A stretch of 64,000 nt of DNA from Ancistrus triradiatus (lineage: Eukaryota; Chordata; Actinopteri; Siluriformes; Loricariidae), in the NCBI GenBank assembly GCA_025084515.1, contig JAJAGP010001690.1, forward strand, positions 62,001-126,000, read 5' to 3'. Shown piece by piece: positions 55,040 to 64,000 of this stretch. Position 1 is the first letter of the stretch; each line of letters begins with the position of its first letter. Position numbers and translations under genes: made by a program. The notes under the pieces are model-generated. The model was given only the letters and a program-made list of their open reading frames with translations, did no database searches and was not told the origin of the DNA.

Positions 55040-56940
55040 TGTGGGTATGAGTGGATCAGACACAGCAGTGCTGCTGGAGTATTTAAACCCGTGTTTTCAG
55101 TCACTGTGTACACGGTGTTAAGACACATCTGTCGTATCGCTCCACCTGTAGATTTAAAGTCAGAGACAGTAGCTCATCCGTTGTTGCACAGTTTGTTAGA
55201 CATAATCTAACCCTTCATCAGTGCCCATCCTGTAGGATGCTGGTCCTGTGGGCGTCCTGACCATAGTAAAGGAGACTAACAAAGTACAGTGGTGCTTGAA
55301 AGTTTGTGAACCCTTCAGAATTTTCTGTACTTCTGCATAAATATGACCTAAAACGTCATCAGATTTTCACACAAGTCCTAAAAGTAGATAAGGAGACAAA
55401 TGAGACAAAAATATTATTCTTGGTCATTTATTTATTGAATAAAATGATCCAATATTACATATTAGTGAATGGCAAAAGTATGTGACCTGCTAGGATTAGC
55501 AGTTAATTTGAAGGTGAAATAGAGTCAGGTGTTTTCAATCAGTGGGATGGCTATCAGGTGTGAGTGGGCACCCCGTTTTATTTAAAGAACAGGGATCTAT
55601 CAAAGTCTGCTCTTCACAACACATTTGTGGAAATGTGTCATGGCATGAACACTGGAGATTTTTGAGGTTCTGAGGTCCTCTGAGTTGTTGATGCTCATCA
55701 GGCTGGAAAAGGTTACAAAACCATCTCTAAAGAGTTTCGAATCCACCAATCCACAATCAGACAGACTGTGTAGAAATGGAGGAAATTCAAGACCATTGTT
55801 ACCCTCCCCAGGAGTGGTCGACCAACAAAGATCACTCCAAGAGCAAGGCATGTAATAGTTGGCAAGGTCACAAAGGACCCCAAGGTAACTTCTAAGCAAC
55901 TGAAGGCCTCTCTCACATTGCCTAATGTTAATGTTCATGAGTCCACCATCAGAAGAACACAGGACAACAATGGTGTGCATGGCAGGGATGCAAGGAGAAA
56001 GCCAGAAGCAAGAAAGCTATTGGAAGAATGTTTTGTGAACGGATGAGACCAAAGTAGAACGTTTTGGTTTTAAAAAAAAGCGTTATGTTTGGAGAAAGGA
56101 AAACACTGCATTTCAGCATAAGAACCTTATCCCATCTGTGAAACATGGTGGTGGTAGTATCATGGTTTGGGCCTGTTTTGCTGCATATGGGCCAGGACGA
56201 CTTGTCATCATTGATGGAACAATGAAATCTGAATTATATCAGAGAATTCTAGAACATCTGTCCATGAACTGAATCTCAAGAGAAGGTGGGTCATGCAGCA
56301 AGACAACGACCCTAAGCACACAAGTCGTTCTACCAAAGAATAGTTACAGAGAATAAATCATGTTTTTGGAAATGGGCCAAGGTCAAGTCCTGACCTTTAA
56401 TCCCAATGGAAATGTTGTGGAAGGAACCTGAAAGCGAGCAGTAAGTGGTAGGAAACCCACCAACATCCCAGAGCTGAAGCTGTCTGTATGGAGGAATGGG
56501 CTCTAGAAATTCCATCCAAGCCGGTTGTGCAGACTGAATCAACAGCTACAGGGAAACGTTTAGCTGCAGTTAGTTATGCTGCACAGGGGGGCACACCAGC
56601 AACTGAATGCAAAGGGTCCAGCATATTTTGCCACTCACTAATATGGTAATATGGATCATTTTCATCAATAAATAAAACGACCAAGTATGATATGTCTATC
56701 TTCATTTGTAGGGACTTGTGTCGAACATCCGATGATGTTGTGTAATCATATTTATGCAGAAATATAGAGGATTCTACAGGGTTCACAAACTTTCAAGCTC
56801 CTCTGTATATAGAGAAACAGATGGACTACAGTCTGTAATTGTAGAAAAACAAAGTGCTTTTATATTTTAAGTGGAACTGATAAAATGTCCAATGAGTGTA
56901 GAAACTGTAGAAACAAGGAGGTGTACCTCATAAAGTGAGT
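55040..56940 (+). repeat. dispersed repeat split by a Tc1 copy
   Basis: The left part (55040-55284) has gtatgagtggatcagacaca and gtaggatgctggtcctgtgg. The right part (56808-56940) has gatggactacagtctgtaat and ends in ctcataaagtgagtgta. Both belong to one repeat also seen in 28682-29207 and 4836-5045, and the Tc1 element entered it at a TA. Confidence 0.65.
55287..56805 (+). mobile_element. Tc1-like transposon, degenerate full-length copy
   Basis: Both ends remain (cagtggtgcttgaaagtttg, and caaactttcaagctcctctg) with TA at 55285-55286 and 56806-56807. The transposase region (55680-56600, plus) has many indels, for instance tgttttggaaatgggccaagg, and lacks the segment around 56005. It is the same family as 8590-10984 but the most decayed copy. 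Confidence 0.87.
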
Positions 56941-56988
56941 GTACTCTTACCAAAAAGTGAACCCGTGTGGCAGCTGTCAAGTATCGAT

Positions 56989-57101
56989 GCAGGCTAGTAC
57001 ACTGGAGCTGAGCATTCTGTCTCTTAGTAACAGAAATGCTGAAGGTGAGGGAGGTTCAGAGGGTACCTTCGAGCTGATGGATGGACAGGTTCCTGCACAG
57101 G
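56989..57101 (+). other. candidate 5' exon of the NHL-repeat gene
   Basis: The sequence is open and ends in a strong donor (CCTGCACAG/gtaagg). The likely acceptor tattcttcatag at 59561 would join it to 59562, and the frame would stay open as far as TGA overlapping the ATG at 59635. No known domain is seen, so it may be leader sequence. Speculative. Confidence 0.3.
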
Positions 57102-58815
57102 TAAGGTTTGATCCTTGTATGTAAAACTGTTTAACTTTTCAAACTGTGTGCTTTAGCGGTCATTCATTATCACAGATTGGGACACTTTAGAAACATAATT
57201 TGAGGCATAGCTTTGAAATGTGGGAGAAAACTGGAGTTCCAGCTTGTAAATTCCATTTTGTTAGAATAAAACAAGTTTCTTGGTTTTATACTTTTGATAA
57301 TATAAAACCTTTAATAATATAAAAGCAAGAATCAGCTCATCAGTTTGCTGAGCTGTGCCAGTGTAGAAGAAAAAGTGAGAAGAAAAAAATCATATGTCAA
57401 AAATATACAGTCAGCTGGTGACTTTAATCTGGTGGTACTTCATGTTTGTGTTTTTGTGATACAGAATTAAACGTGCATGGAAAGTTGCACTTTAAGGCCT
57501 TGTGTATAATGTATGATGCAGAGGATACCTAATACCCTCATGTATAATTCATATTGTCAAGCATGCCTAATGGTAATTCAACACACACACACTGGTGGAT
57601 ATATTAAATGGCCTGAATGCACTCGGCTAACAAATTTGCTGATAATTCATCACGTGGAACCATATAAGGGAAAGTGACAGGGAGACCAGAAAAATTGTGG
57701 GATTGTGGCAAAAACAGACCTGCTGTACTGTTGTTAATTTTCTGATCTATGGAGTTCATTTGGGAGGTGAATTCAGTGTAGTTAGTTAGCATTTTAACAC
57801 ACCGTCACAAAGCAGCTTTATCAGACCCGAGATGAGCTGTCAGGGTGGGAAAAAGAGAAAAAAAACCTGAGATGCTCAAGGAAGAAAGCTTAGAGGGAAC
57901 CAGTCTCCAGTGGGGAACCCTTCGTCCTCTGGATGAGGCTGGTCCGCTAGATTCTTAAGAGCTGTTCTTTAGCCAAATGAAATTTGGATGAATTGAATTG
58001 CCCCTAATAAGGCCTATAGCTATTGAAGGCTTTCCCTAACCTCTGTTGTTCTCCATGAATTAAACATAAGATTTCCACACTGATGTGTAAACAAACTCAA
58101 GTAGCACTAACAGCTTTAAAGGCTGTCCTTACCTTACACACACACACACACACACACAGATCCCACCCCTTTGGCTGTCTTTCTGGATTTGAAATGCTAA
58201 TAATGCTCAGTTTGGCTTCAGTGTTTCCATCCCTCTGAATCTTGTCAATCTTCTGTGATCGTGTTCCATGTCTCCGATGTGCCATGTCCTATTACATGAC
58301 CCTAGGGTCTTTACAAAATCCCTCTCCAGAGATCTGGCACATTGTTTATGTTCTTGTGTGCCACACGATCTGTCTGTATCTTTAGTTACTCCCCTAACCA
58401 TCTGCCAGTCCATCATTACTCCTCTCTCCTGCTTACACTCATGCATGTCCAGTGATGGCTGCAGGCTCTTAACTTTATTACATTCTGTACAACTTTCTCA
58501 CTGGTGTGCATGGGGGAATACAAAATTGTGTGCATTTTCACCCGCTCGCCTTACTTACTTTAGGAAGTTTTTGTTTGAGGGCAGATTGAAATGTTATTTT
58601 TAGCTTTTCACATTTAATAATAAAAATGGGCAAGAATGCATGTTGTTGTTTATATTCAGGTAGCTTTGTGGTGATTCTGATTACGTTTGAGAGAAGAATG
58701 GAAACGAAATCACCATTTGCTTCCAAAAGTTACTATGGCTAAGACTATAATCTAAAATAAATATATACCCTAAAAATAATTTGACAAAATATATGATAAA
58801 ACATAATATCCTGAA
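57102..58815. other. upstream of the NHL-repeat gene, no gene recognised
   Basis: A (CA)n run lies at 58137-58159, and a block at 57850-57960 (gaagaaagcttagagggaac, ccagtctcc) resembles a widespread fish repeat. Otherwise featureless. Confidence 0.45.
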
Positions 58816-59010
58816 GTTTGCATGTCCTCCCAATGTCAGCATGGGTTTACTCCGGGTTCCTCCCACATTAGGTTAGTTGATTGTGCTAAACTGGCCCAAT
58901 CTGAGCATGTATGACTAGATTTGAATAACCTTGTCTATCGATGTAACCTTGTGTCTGTCGTTAAATAGCCACTGACACTGAAAGCGAAGTTAAATAAACC
59001 ATATAAACAA
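58816..59010 (+). repeat. SINE 3' part
   Basis: It has gtttgcatgtcctcccaatg, gggtttactccgggttcctc and the tail gaagttaaataaac, a truncated copy of the family seen at 59128-59335. Confidence 0.7.
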
Positions 59011-59127
59011 ACAAACAAACAATGGAGATAAATCATTATAATCGATCACTGAAGAATATTATATGAACAAAAATAACAGGGATCTTGAACATATTAATTT
59101 GCAGACATTGTTAAGACAGATTTCTGG

Positions 59128-59335
59128 GCGGTGCAGTGGCCAGCTCAGCGTTTGATCCCAACCTTAGACACCACCTGTGTAGAGTTTGCATGTTCTCCCT
59201 CTGTTTACTCTGGCTCCTCTGGTTTCCTTTTACATACCAAAGACGTGTTGCTCTATAGTGTGAGTATGTGTGACTAATATCGATATAACCTTAATCCAGC
59301 CATTGGTGCTGCTGTGATGTTAAATAATAAATAAA
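59128..59335 (+). repeat. tRNA-derived SINE, near complete
   Basis: The head gggcggtgcagtggccagct and gcgtttgatcccaacctt (B-box region) is followed by agtttgcatgttctccctct and a tail with gatgttaaataataaataaa. It sits 0.3 kb before the NHL-repeat coding region. Confidence 0.75.
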
Positions 59336-59634
59336 CAAAAAAGACAGATTTACAATTGAGCTGAGCAGGTGCACAACAGTGGTAGCTTGACAGCGCCAGG
59401 ATTTGCACTTATAACCTTCTGATTAGTATTCTAGAAGCTTACTCGAAGTCTAGTTTACAACCCTGATTTCACTTTAATGCTCAGTTCTATAAACAGTGAA
59501 GAGAGAAATGTGAGAACTATACCATTTATAATTTCAGATCCATGTTTATATTCTTCATAGGTCCCTAGGAACCAGATGGCTTCTACATTAGGACCACAGT
59601 CTGACATATTTTGGTCCCTGCAAAACGTGCAGTG

Positions 59635-62265
59635 ATGCTTCCTGAGTCTCCAGTGAGTAGCAAGAGTTCCCTTCGCTCCTCTCCGCTATCCCTGCTTTGT
59701 CCAATGGAACAATCGGATACAGAAGATCCAGAGGAGCAAACTCAGTGCACCAGACTTTCCTCTCTCCCGCTGCCCTGTTGGGCTACGCAGGCCCTCTGCG
59801 ATTTGGCACTTTGCGAGACCGATCTCCGGCGTCTCCAGGAGCGTCACTCGGCTGAGGCGGAAGCGGTGGGTCGTGGTCTAGAACGCGCCGAATTGGGAGC
59901 GCAAAGGGAGGAACGACGCCTTTTGGAAAGGGTGGAACAGGATCATCGGGACCTGCAGCTCAGACTGGAGCAGTTGAAGAGGGAGAACGCAGCAGCTGTC
60001 CAAGCTGGCCGTGTACTGATCGAACAACGGCAGCGTAAACTCAGTCAGTTGCGAGAACACATAAGTAAAAGTGACGAACGAAATGCAGAAGGAAACAGTT
60101 ATGGTGCTACAACGGATGAGAGGCGGGATTTGCTTCTTAAGGATGTTTCAGAGCTGATTCGGCCATGGGAGATGTCGCTCGCGCTGAAACGCGTTTCTTT
60201 CAAGCCCAGTGCCCAACCCAAAGCTGTCACCTTCGGAGAAATGAGGGTCCAGGATCACAGTGTTCATTTCCCTGTCGGGGGATGTAGGTCACCGAGACAG
60301 CTGTGTGCCGCTCATGCCACTGGAGAACATTGTGAGAAATGGGCAGAGCCAGAAAAAGAAAGCATGAGCACCTCTGATGGAACGGATAGGCATGGGGGTC
60401 ACAGGGTTGTCCGAAAGATCAAACTGTCAACCCAAAATGACGACAAATCTGCAGAAGGATTAGACTTCTCATTAGGACAAATGGGCCACCAGCACCAACA
60501 GCTAGATCATAGTGAGCGTGATTCATCACAGGAAGACAAGAGTGACTCACCCACATCTGAATCTAAAGGAGATGAGCTTTTCTTGGCTGTACCAGAATTG
60601 CTCAGCAATGCAGAATCAGACGGAGAAGACTTTACATTTCAGCAGAACGCCTTGCATAAGGCAAGAAAACAGAGAGAGCCAACCAGATCAACAGAAAGAT
60701 CCCGTCAGGAACACGTCCGATCTCGATCCTGCCATGATTTTGCGTATGAAGATCTGAAGACAGACATTCGTAGGCTCAAACAAAACTTATTCCGAGAGGC
60801 AACACGATTTAGATACTGCACAGGCCCATCCACTCTGAGCCTTCGAGATCCCATTTCTAGCCACAGTTGCCAGGACCTCTTGTCACGTGATCGTCCTTTG
60901 TCTCGCTTAAGCATGTCCTCAGATGACCATGCTTACAGCCGTGTTCCATCTCCTGCTGGGAGCGTAGATTCTGCATACACTTTTGTTATTAGCTCTCCTA
61001 GAAACTACGTCACCCAATATCCAAGACTCTCCCGGTCCAGCGCTGACCTTTCTCATCTCAGTCAACCCCTCATCAATGGAAGAGACCAAATAAGCAAGTG
61101 GAAGGTCACCAGTTATGAGCAATCCTCAAATTTCTTTAACAAAAGCAAAGCTAGAGCATCAAAGATTGTACATCATGGTATTAATTCTCAAAAAGACCTA
61201 CAGCAACACGCTGGGCATTCTTGTGGCGTTTCACGTTCGCTCTCTATGTCCATCATTGATGGGTCTTCTCAAGGTAACTTAAACCAGCGCAAAGGTATTG
61301 GGCTGAAATCCAAGGATGTGGTCAGGTTTTGTAGGGATCAAAGTGAATCAGCCTTCATGGAACTTCAGGACAACACCGAGACACCGGGAGCAGATGAAGC
61401 ATGTTTTGTGCGACAGTTTGGTAAACAGGGTTCAGGCCGTGCAGACCTTACGCTGCCGAGTGGTGTCCATGCCACGCCTCAGGGTCAACTTTTCTTGGTT
61501 GACTGTGGGAATTCCAGAGTACAGATAACCGATCAATATGGCAACGTTCTTCAGCAAGTGACCTCGCCAGGGAACGACGCCGGGAACTCGAGGCATTGCC
61601 GCAATTACTTTGACGTCGCTGTTAACGCAAAAGGTCTCATCGCCTTGAGCTGTGCGGCTGAGCGTACCCTTCTCATCTTTAATCGACACGGGCGCCGCCT
61701 CCAGTCGTTTGGAGGGGGGTTCTATATTGGAGGAGTGCCCCGAGATGAGCTAGAAGCTCCCAGGGGGGTGACAGTAACACAAAACGATGAGTTCCTGGTA
61801 GCAGATATTCGTAAAGGCACGTTAACTGCCATGAAGCTTGAGCCTAAAACTGGCTCAAGGCTGGAGCGGACAGTGGTAACTGGATTCCACCGGCCTTACC
61901 TAGTGGCAGTCTGTCTACACACTGGTCTTGTGGCAGTGTCGGAGCGGGGCAGTGAGACGGGTCGTCAGCCCTGCGTGAAGGTTCTCGGACCAGACTGGAA
62001 CATCCTACGGATCCTTGGGGTTTGTTCCGGCATGGGACCTGTCCTCTGCAGTCCGTGGGGGATCTGCATTGACAGAGATGGTGCAGTGCTGGTAGCAGAT
62101 TGGGCAGAGCGCCATCGTGTTGTGCTATACCCACCTGAAGGGACAGGTCAAATTTTGGTTAGCGAGGGACTAAACAGCCCTCGGGGGCTTGCGTTGCTAC
62201 CCAGTGGGTTGTTGGTGGTGTCAGACAGCATGCATCACTGCATCAAGATATACCAGTATAAATAA
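59635..62265 (+). CDS. NHL-repeat protein, TRIM32-like, no RING seen
   Basis: A single uninterrupted frame of 876 codons. ATG at 59635 is the first in frame after an in-frame TGA at 59602; reading from a TTG at 59611 is unnecessary. Parts: a Ser-rich start; a long coiled coil at about 52-147 (DLRRLQERHSAEAEAVGRGL, then LLERVEQDHRDLQLRLEQLK); a mainly disordered Ser-rich middle (148-589) with SCHDF, SCQDL and SADL motifs; and six NHL repeats at 590-876, forming a predicted six-bladed propeller (LPSGVHATPQGQLFLVDCGN first, SPRGLALLPSGLLVVSDSMH last, ending HHCIKIYQYK). The last blade resembles the end of TRIM32, but there is no RING or B-box in this frame or visibly upstream, so ubiquitin-ligase activity cannot be claimed. 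NHL propellers bind RNA or protein. It may be a TRIM32-related gene that lost or splices in its RING. The ortholog name is not certain. Confidence 0.85.
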   Translation: MLPESPVSSKSSLRSSPLSLLCPMEQSDTEDPEEQTQCTRLSSLPLPCWATQALCDLALCETDLRRLQERHSAEAEAVGRGLERAELGAQREERRLLERVEQDHRDLQLRLEQLKRENAAAVQAGRVLIEQRQRKLSQLREHISKSDERNAEGNSYGATTDERRDLLLKDVSELIRPWEMSLALKRVSFKPSAQPKAVTFGEMRVQDHSVHFPVGGCRSPRQLCAAHATGEHCEKWAEPEKESMSTSDGTDRHGGHRVVRKIKLSTQNDDKSAEGLDFSLGQMGHQHQQLDHSERDSSQEDKSDSPTSESKGDELFLAVPELLSNAESDGEDFTFQQNALHKARKQREPTRSTERSRQEHVRSRSCHDFAYEDLKTDIRRLKQNLFREATRFRYCTGPSTLSLRDPISSHSCQDLLSRDRPLSRLSMSSDDHAYSRVPSPAGSVDSAYTFVISSPRNYVTQYPRLSRSSADLSHLSQPLINGRDQISKWKVTSYEQSSNFFNKSKARASKIVHHGINSQKDLQQHAGHSCGVSRSLSMSIIDGSSQGNLNQRKGIGLKSKDVVRFCRDQSESAFMELQDNTETPGADEACFVRQFGKQGSGRADLTLPSGVHATPQGQLFLVDCGNSRVQITDQYGNVLQQVTSPGNDAGNSRHCRNYFDVAVNAKGLIALSCAAERTLLIFNRHGRRLQSFGGGFYIGGVPRDELEAPRGVTVTQNDEFLVADIRKGTLTAMKLEPKTGSRLERTVVTGFHRPYLVAVCLHTGLVAVSERGSETGRQPCVKVLGPDWNILRILGVCSGMGPVLCSPWGICIDRDGAVLVADWAERHRVVLYPPEGTGQILVSEGLNSPRGLALLPSGLLVVSDSMHHCIKIYQYK

Positions 62266-62266
62266 A
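62261..62266 (+). terminator. poly(A) signal overlapping the stop codon
   Basis: AATAAA spans the last two bases of the final Lys codon, the TAA stop (62263-62265) and one base more. If used, the 3' untranslated region would be only 15-30 bases and end in the adjoining MITE. Confidence 0.45.
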
Positions 62267-62433
62267 GAATGAATTTTCAGAGGTACCTCAGTTCTGGTCA
62301 TTAATTCGCTCCTTGTTGTGAACCGAAAATGATGAGTACCGAGCAACGTTTTACTGTAAGGAATAATGTAAATTGAATTAATCCTGTATAAGGCATTATA
62401 TACATTAATAGAGGTGCTCCCTGATTTATGATG

Positions 62434-63918
62434 CAGTGGGGCAAAAAAGTATTTAGTCAGCCACTGATTGTGCAAGTTCTCCTAATTAGAAAGATGATAG
62501 AGATCTGTAATTTTCATCATTGGTACACTTCAATTATGAGAGACAAAATGAGAAAAAAAAATCAGGAAATCACATTGTAGGTTTTTAATTTAATTGTAAA
62601 TCATGGTGGAAAATAAGTACTTGGTGTCCAAGACCAAAGATCTGTCGAAGGACACCAGGAAGAAAATTGTAGTCCTGCACCAGGCTGGGAAGAGTGAATC
62701 TACAATAGGCAAGCAGGTTGGTGTGAGTAAATCAACTGTGGGATCAATTGTAAGAAAATGGAAGACATACAAGACCATTGATAATCTCCCTTGATCTGGG
62801 GCTCCACGCAAGATCCCATCCCATGGGGTCAAAATGATCATGAGAACGGTGAGCAAAAATCCCAGAATTACATGGAGTTACCTGATGAATGACCTGCAGA
62901 GAGCTGGGACCAAAGTAACAAAGGCTACCATCGGTAACACACTACGCCGAGAGGGACTCAGATCCGTCTGAAGTTTGCCAGAGAGCAATTTATGGTGTTT
63001 ATCATTCATTTTTTGTTTATCCTCATTAGACCTGTGTTTATTTAAAATGTTTTAATGTCCTGACAAAATTCCTCAATTGGAAAAAAAAAAAAAAAAAAAA
63101 AGTTTGCCAGAGAGCATATGGATGATCCAGAAGAGGATTGGGAGAATATCATGTGGTCAAATGAAACCAAAATAGAACTTTTTGTTAAAAACTCAACTCG
63201 CCGTGTTTGGAGGAAGAAGAATTCTGAGTTGCGCCATACCTACTGTGAAGCATGTGTGTGGAAACCTCATGCTTTGGGGCTGTTTTTCTGCAGAGGGGAC
63301 AGGACGACTGATCCAAGTTAAGGGAAGAATGAACGGGGCCATGTATCGTAAGATTTTAAGCCAAAACCTCCTTCCATCAGTGAGAGCATTGAAGATGGAA
63401 CGTGGCTGAATCTTCCAGCATGACAATGATCCCAAACACACCGCTCGGGTAACGAAGGAGTGGCTGCATAAAAAGCATTTCAGGGTCCTGGAGTGGCCTA
63501 GCCAGTCTCCAGACCTCAACCCCATAGAAAATGTGTGGAGGGAGTTGAGAGTCCGTGTTCCCCCAAAACATCACTGCTCTAGAGGAGATCTGCATGGAGG
63601 AATGGGCCAAAATACCAGCTACAGTGTGTGCCAACCTGGTGAAGACTTACAGGAAACCTTTGACCTCTGTCATTACCAACAAAGGTTACATTACAAAGTA
63701 TTGAGTTGAACTTTTGTTATTGACCAAATACTTATTTTCCACCATAATTTACAATTAAATTCTTTAAGAATCCTTCAATGTGATTTCTTGGATTTTTTTT
63801 CTCTTTTTGTCTCTCATAGTTGAAGTGTACCTATGATGAAAATTACAGATCTCTTTCATCTTTCTAAGTAGGAGAACCTGCACAATCAGTGGCTGACTAA
63901 ATACTTTTTTGCCCCACT
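62434..63918 (+). mobile_element. Tc1-like transposon with a retro-insert
   Basis: The terminal repeats are cagtggggcaaaaaagtatt and actttttttgccccact-like, extending over 150 bp. The plus-strand transposase remnant reads KDTRKKIVVLHQAGKSESTI near the start, then MDDPEEDWENIMWSNETKIE with a DDE aspartate, and QHDNDPKHTARVTKEWL-like sequence out of frame near 63417. There are several frameshifts, and a poly(A)-tailed insert lies at 62988-63099. Confidence 0.88.
62988..63100 (+). mobile_element. short poly(A)-tailed retro-insert with target duplication
   Basis: About 92 bases of AT-rich sequence are followed by 20-21 A. They are flanked by direct repeats of agtttgccagagagca (62972-62987 and 63101-63116). 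Removing one repeat and the insert restores the transposase order KFAREHMDDPEED. This is the classical footprint of target-primed reverse transcription by a LINE-type enzyme. Confidence 0.88.
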
Positions 63919-64000
63919 CTGTTCCAACAAATCCATCACAAGTTGAATGGTCTATGCTGTATGATAGCGGAGCGGACATTATTGTTTCTAACACTTACAT

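Larger units (their letters stand above)
62277..64000. mobile_element. MITE of the 52790 family, split by a Tc1 copy and cut by the window end
   Basis: The left part (62277-62433) follows 52790 onwards (aggtacctcagttctg, gaaccgaaaatgatgagta). The right part (63919-64000) continues it with gatagcggagcgga and taacacttacat, as at 53010-53042. It begins 12 bases after the stop codon of the NHL-repeat gene. Confidence 0.8.

Noticed and set aside
59611..59634. TTG as start of the NHL-repeat protein
   Set aside because: A normal ATG follows at 59635; the extra eight codons have no support.
1..64000. A CRISPR array, phage, toxin or other defence-type system
   Set aside because: No spaced direct repeats with unique spacers and no bacterial or viral gene were seen; regular repeats here are microsatellites and transposons.

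Overview
The window is a piece of a teleost fish genome, probably an otophysan and perhaps a catfish. Evidence: spliced vertebrate genes with GT-AG introns, long introns packed with Tc1/mariner elements, hAT MITEs and tRNA-derived SINEs, and the vertebrate gene pair cnga4/fhip1b. The species assignment is inference. No CRISPR, operon, phage or bacterial feature is present, and I saw no rRNA or functional tRNA gene.

Layout. Positions 1-4000 are gene-poor and carry repeats, including a 330-bp foldback palindrome. The complete cnga4 gene (olfactory cyclic-nucleotide-gated channel subunit) lies on the minus strand from 12100 down to 4157, in seven exons. Its first intron holds one Tc1 element nested in another. 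About 3.7 kb further on, and divergently oriented, a CpG-rich first exon (about 15830-16208) with a YY1-like ATGG motif and a 13-codon upstream ORF begins fhip1b (FAM160A2) on the plus strand. Its 14-kb first intron is almost entirely repeats. The start codon is at 30735, and twelve coding exons run to 49612, encoding about 1135 residues. The region 50.7-59.6 kb is intergenic or upstream sequence with MITEs, a degenerate Tc1 copy and SINE fragments. A single-exon coding region at 59635-62265 encodes an 876-residue protein with an N-terminal coiled coil and six C-terminal NHL repeats. It resembles the TRIM32 class but shows no RING or B-box. Its stop codon lies inside an AATAAA signal, and a MITE starts 12 bases later. 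A Tc1 copy has inserted in that MITE, and a poly(A)-tailed retro-insert in the Tc1.

How the genes relate. CNGA4 is a modulatory subunit of the ciliary odorant-transduction channel. FHIP1B links Hook adaptors and FTS/AKTIP to dynein-driven endosome transport. NHL proteins bind RNA or protein partners. There is no sign that the three form one pathway. The cnga4-fhip1b neighbourhood matches the human 11p15.4 order and is best read as conserved synteny. I did not find a convincing new biological system. The most unusual items are a probable compensated double frameshift in fhip1b exon 3, the stop codon inside the poly(A) signal, the three-layer insertion at 62.3-64 kb, and paired inverted MITEs around one fhip1b exon.
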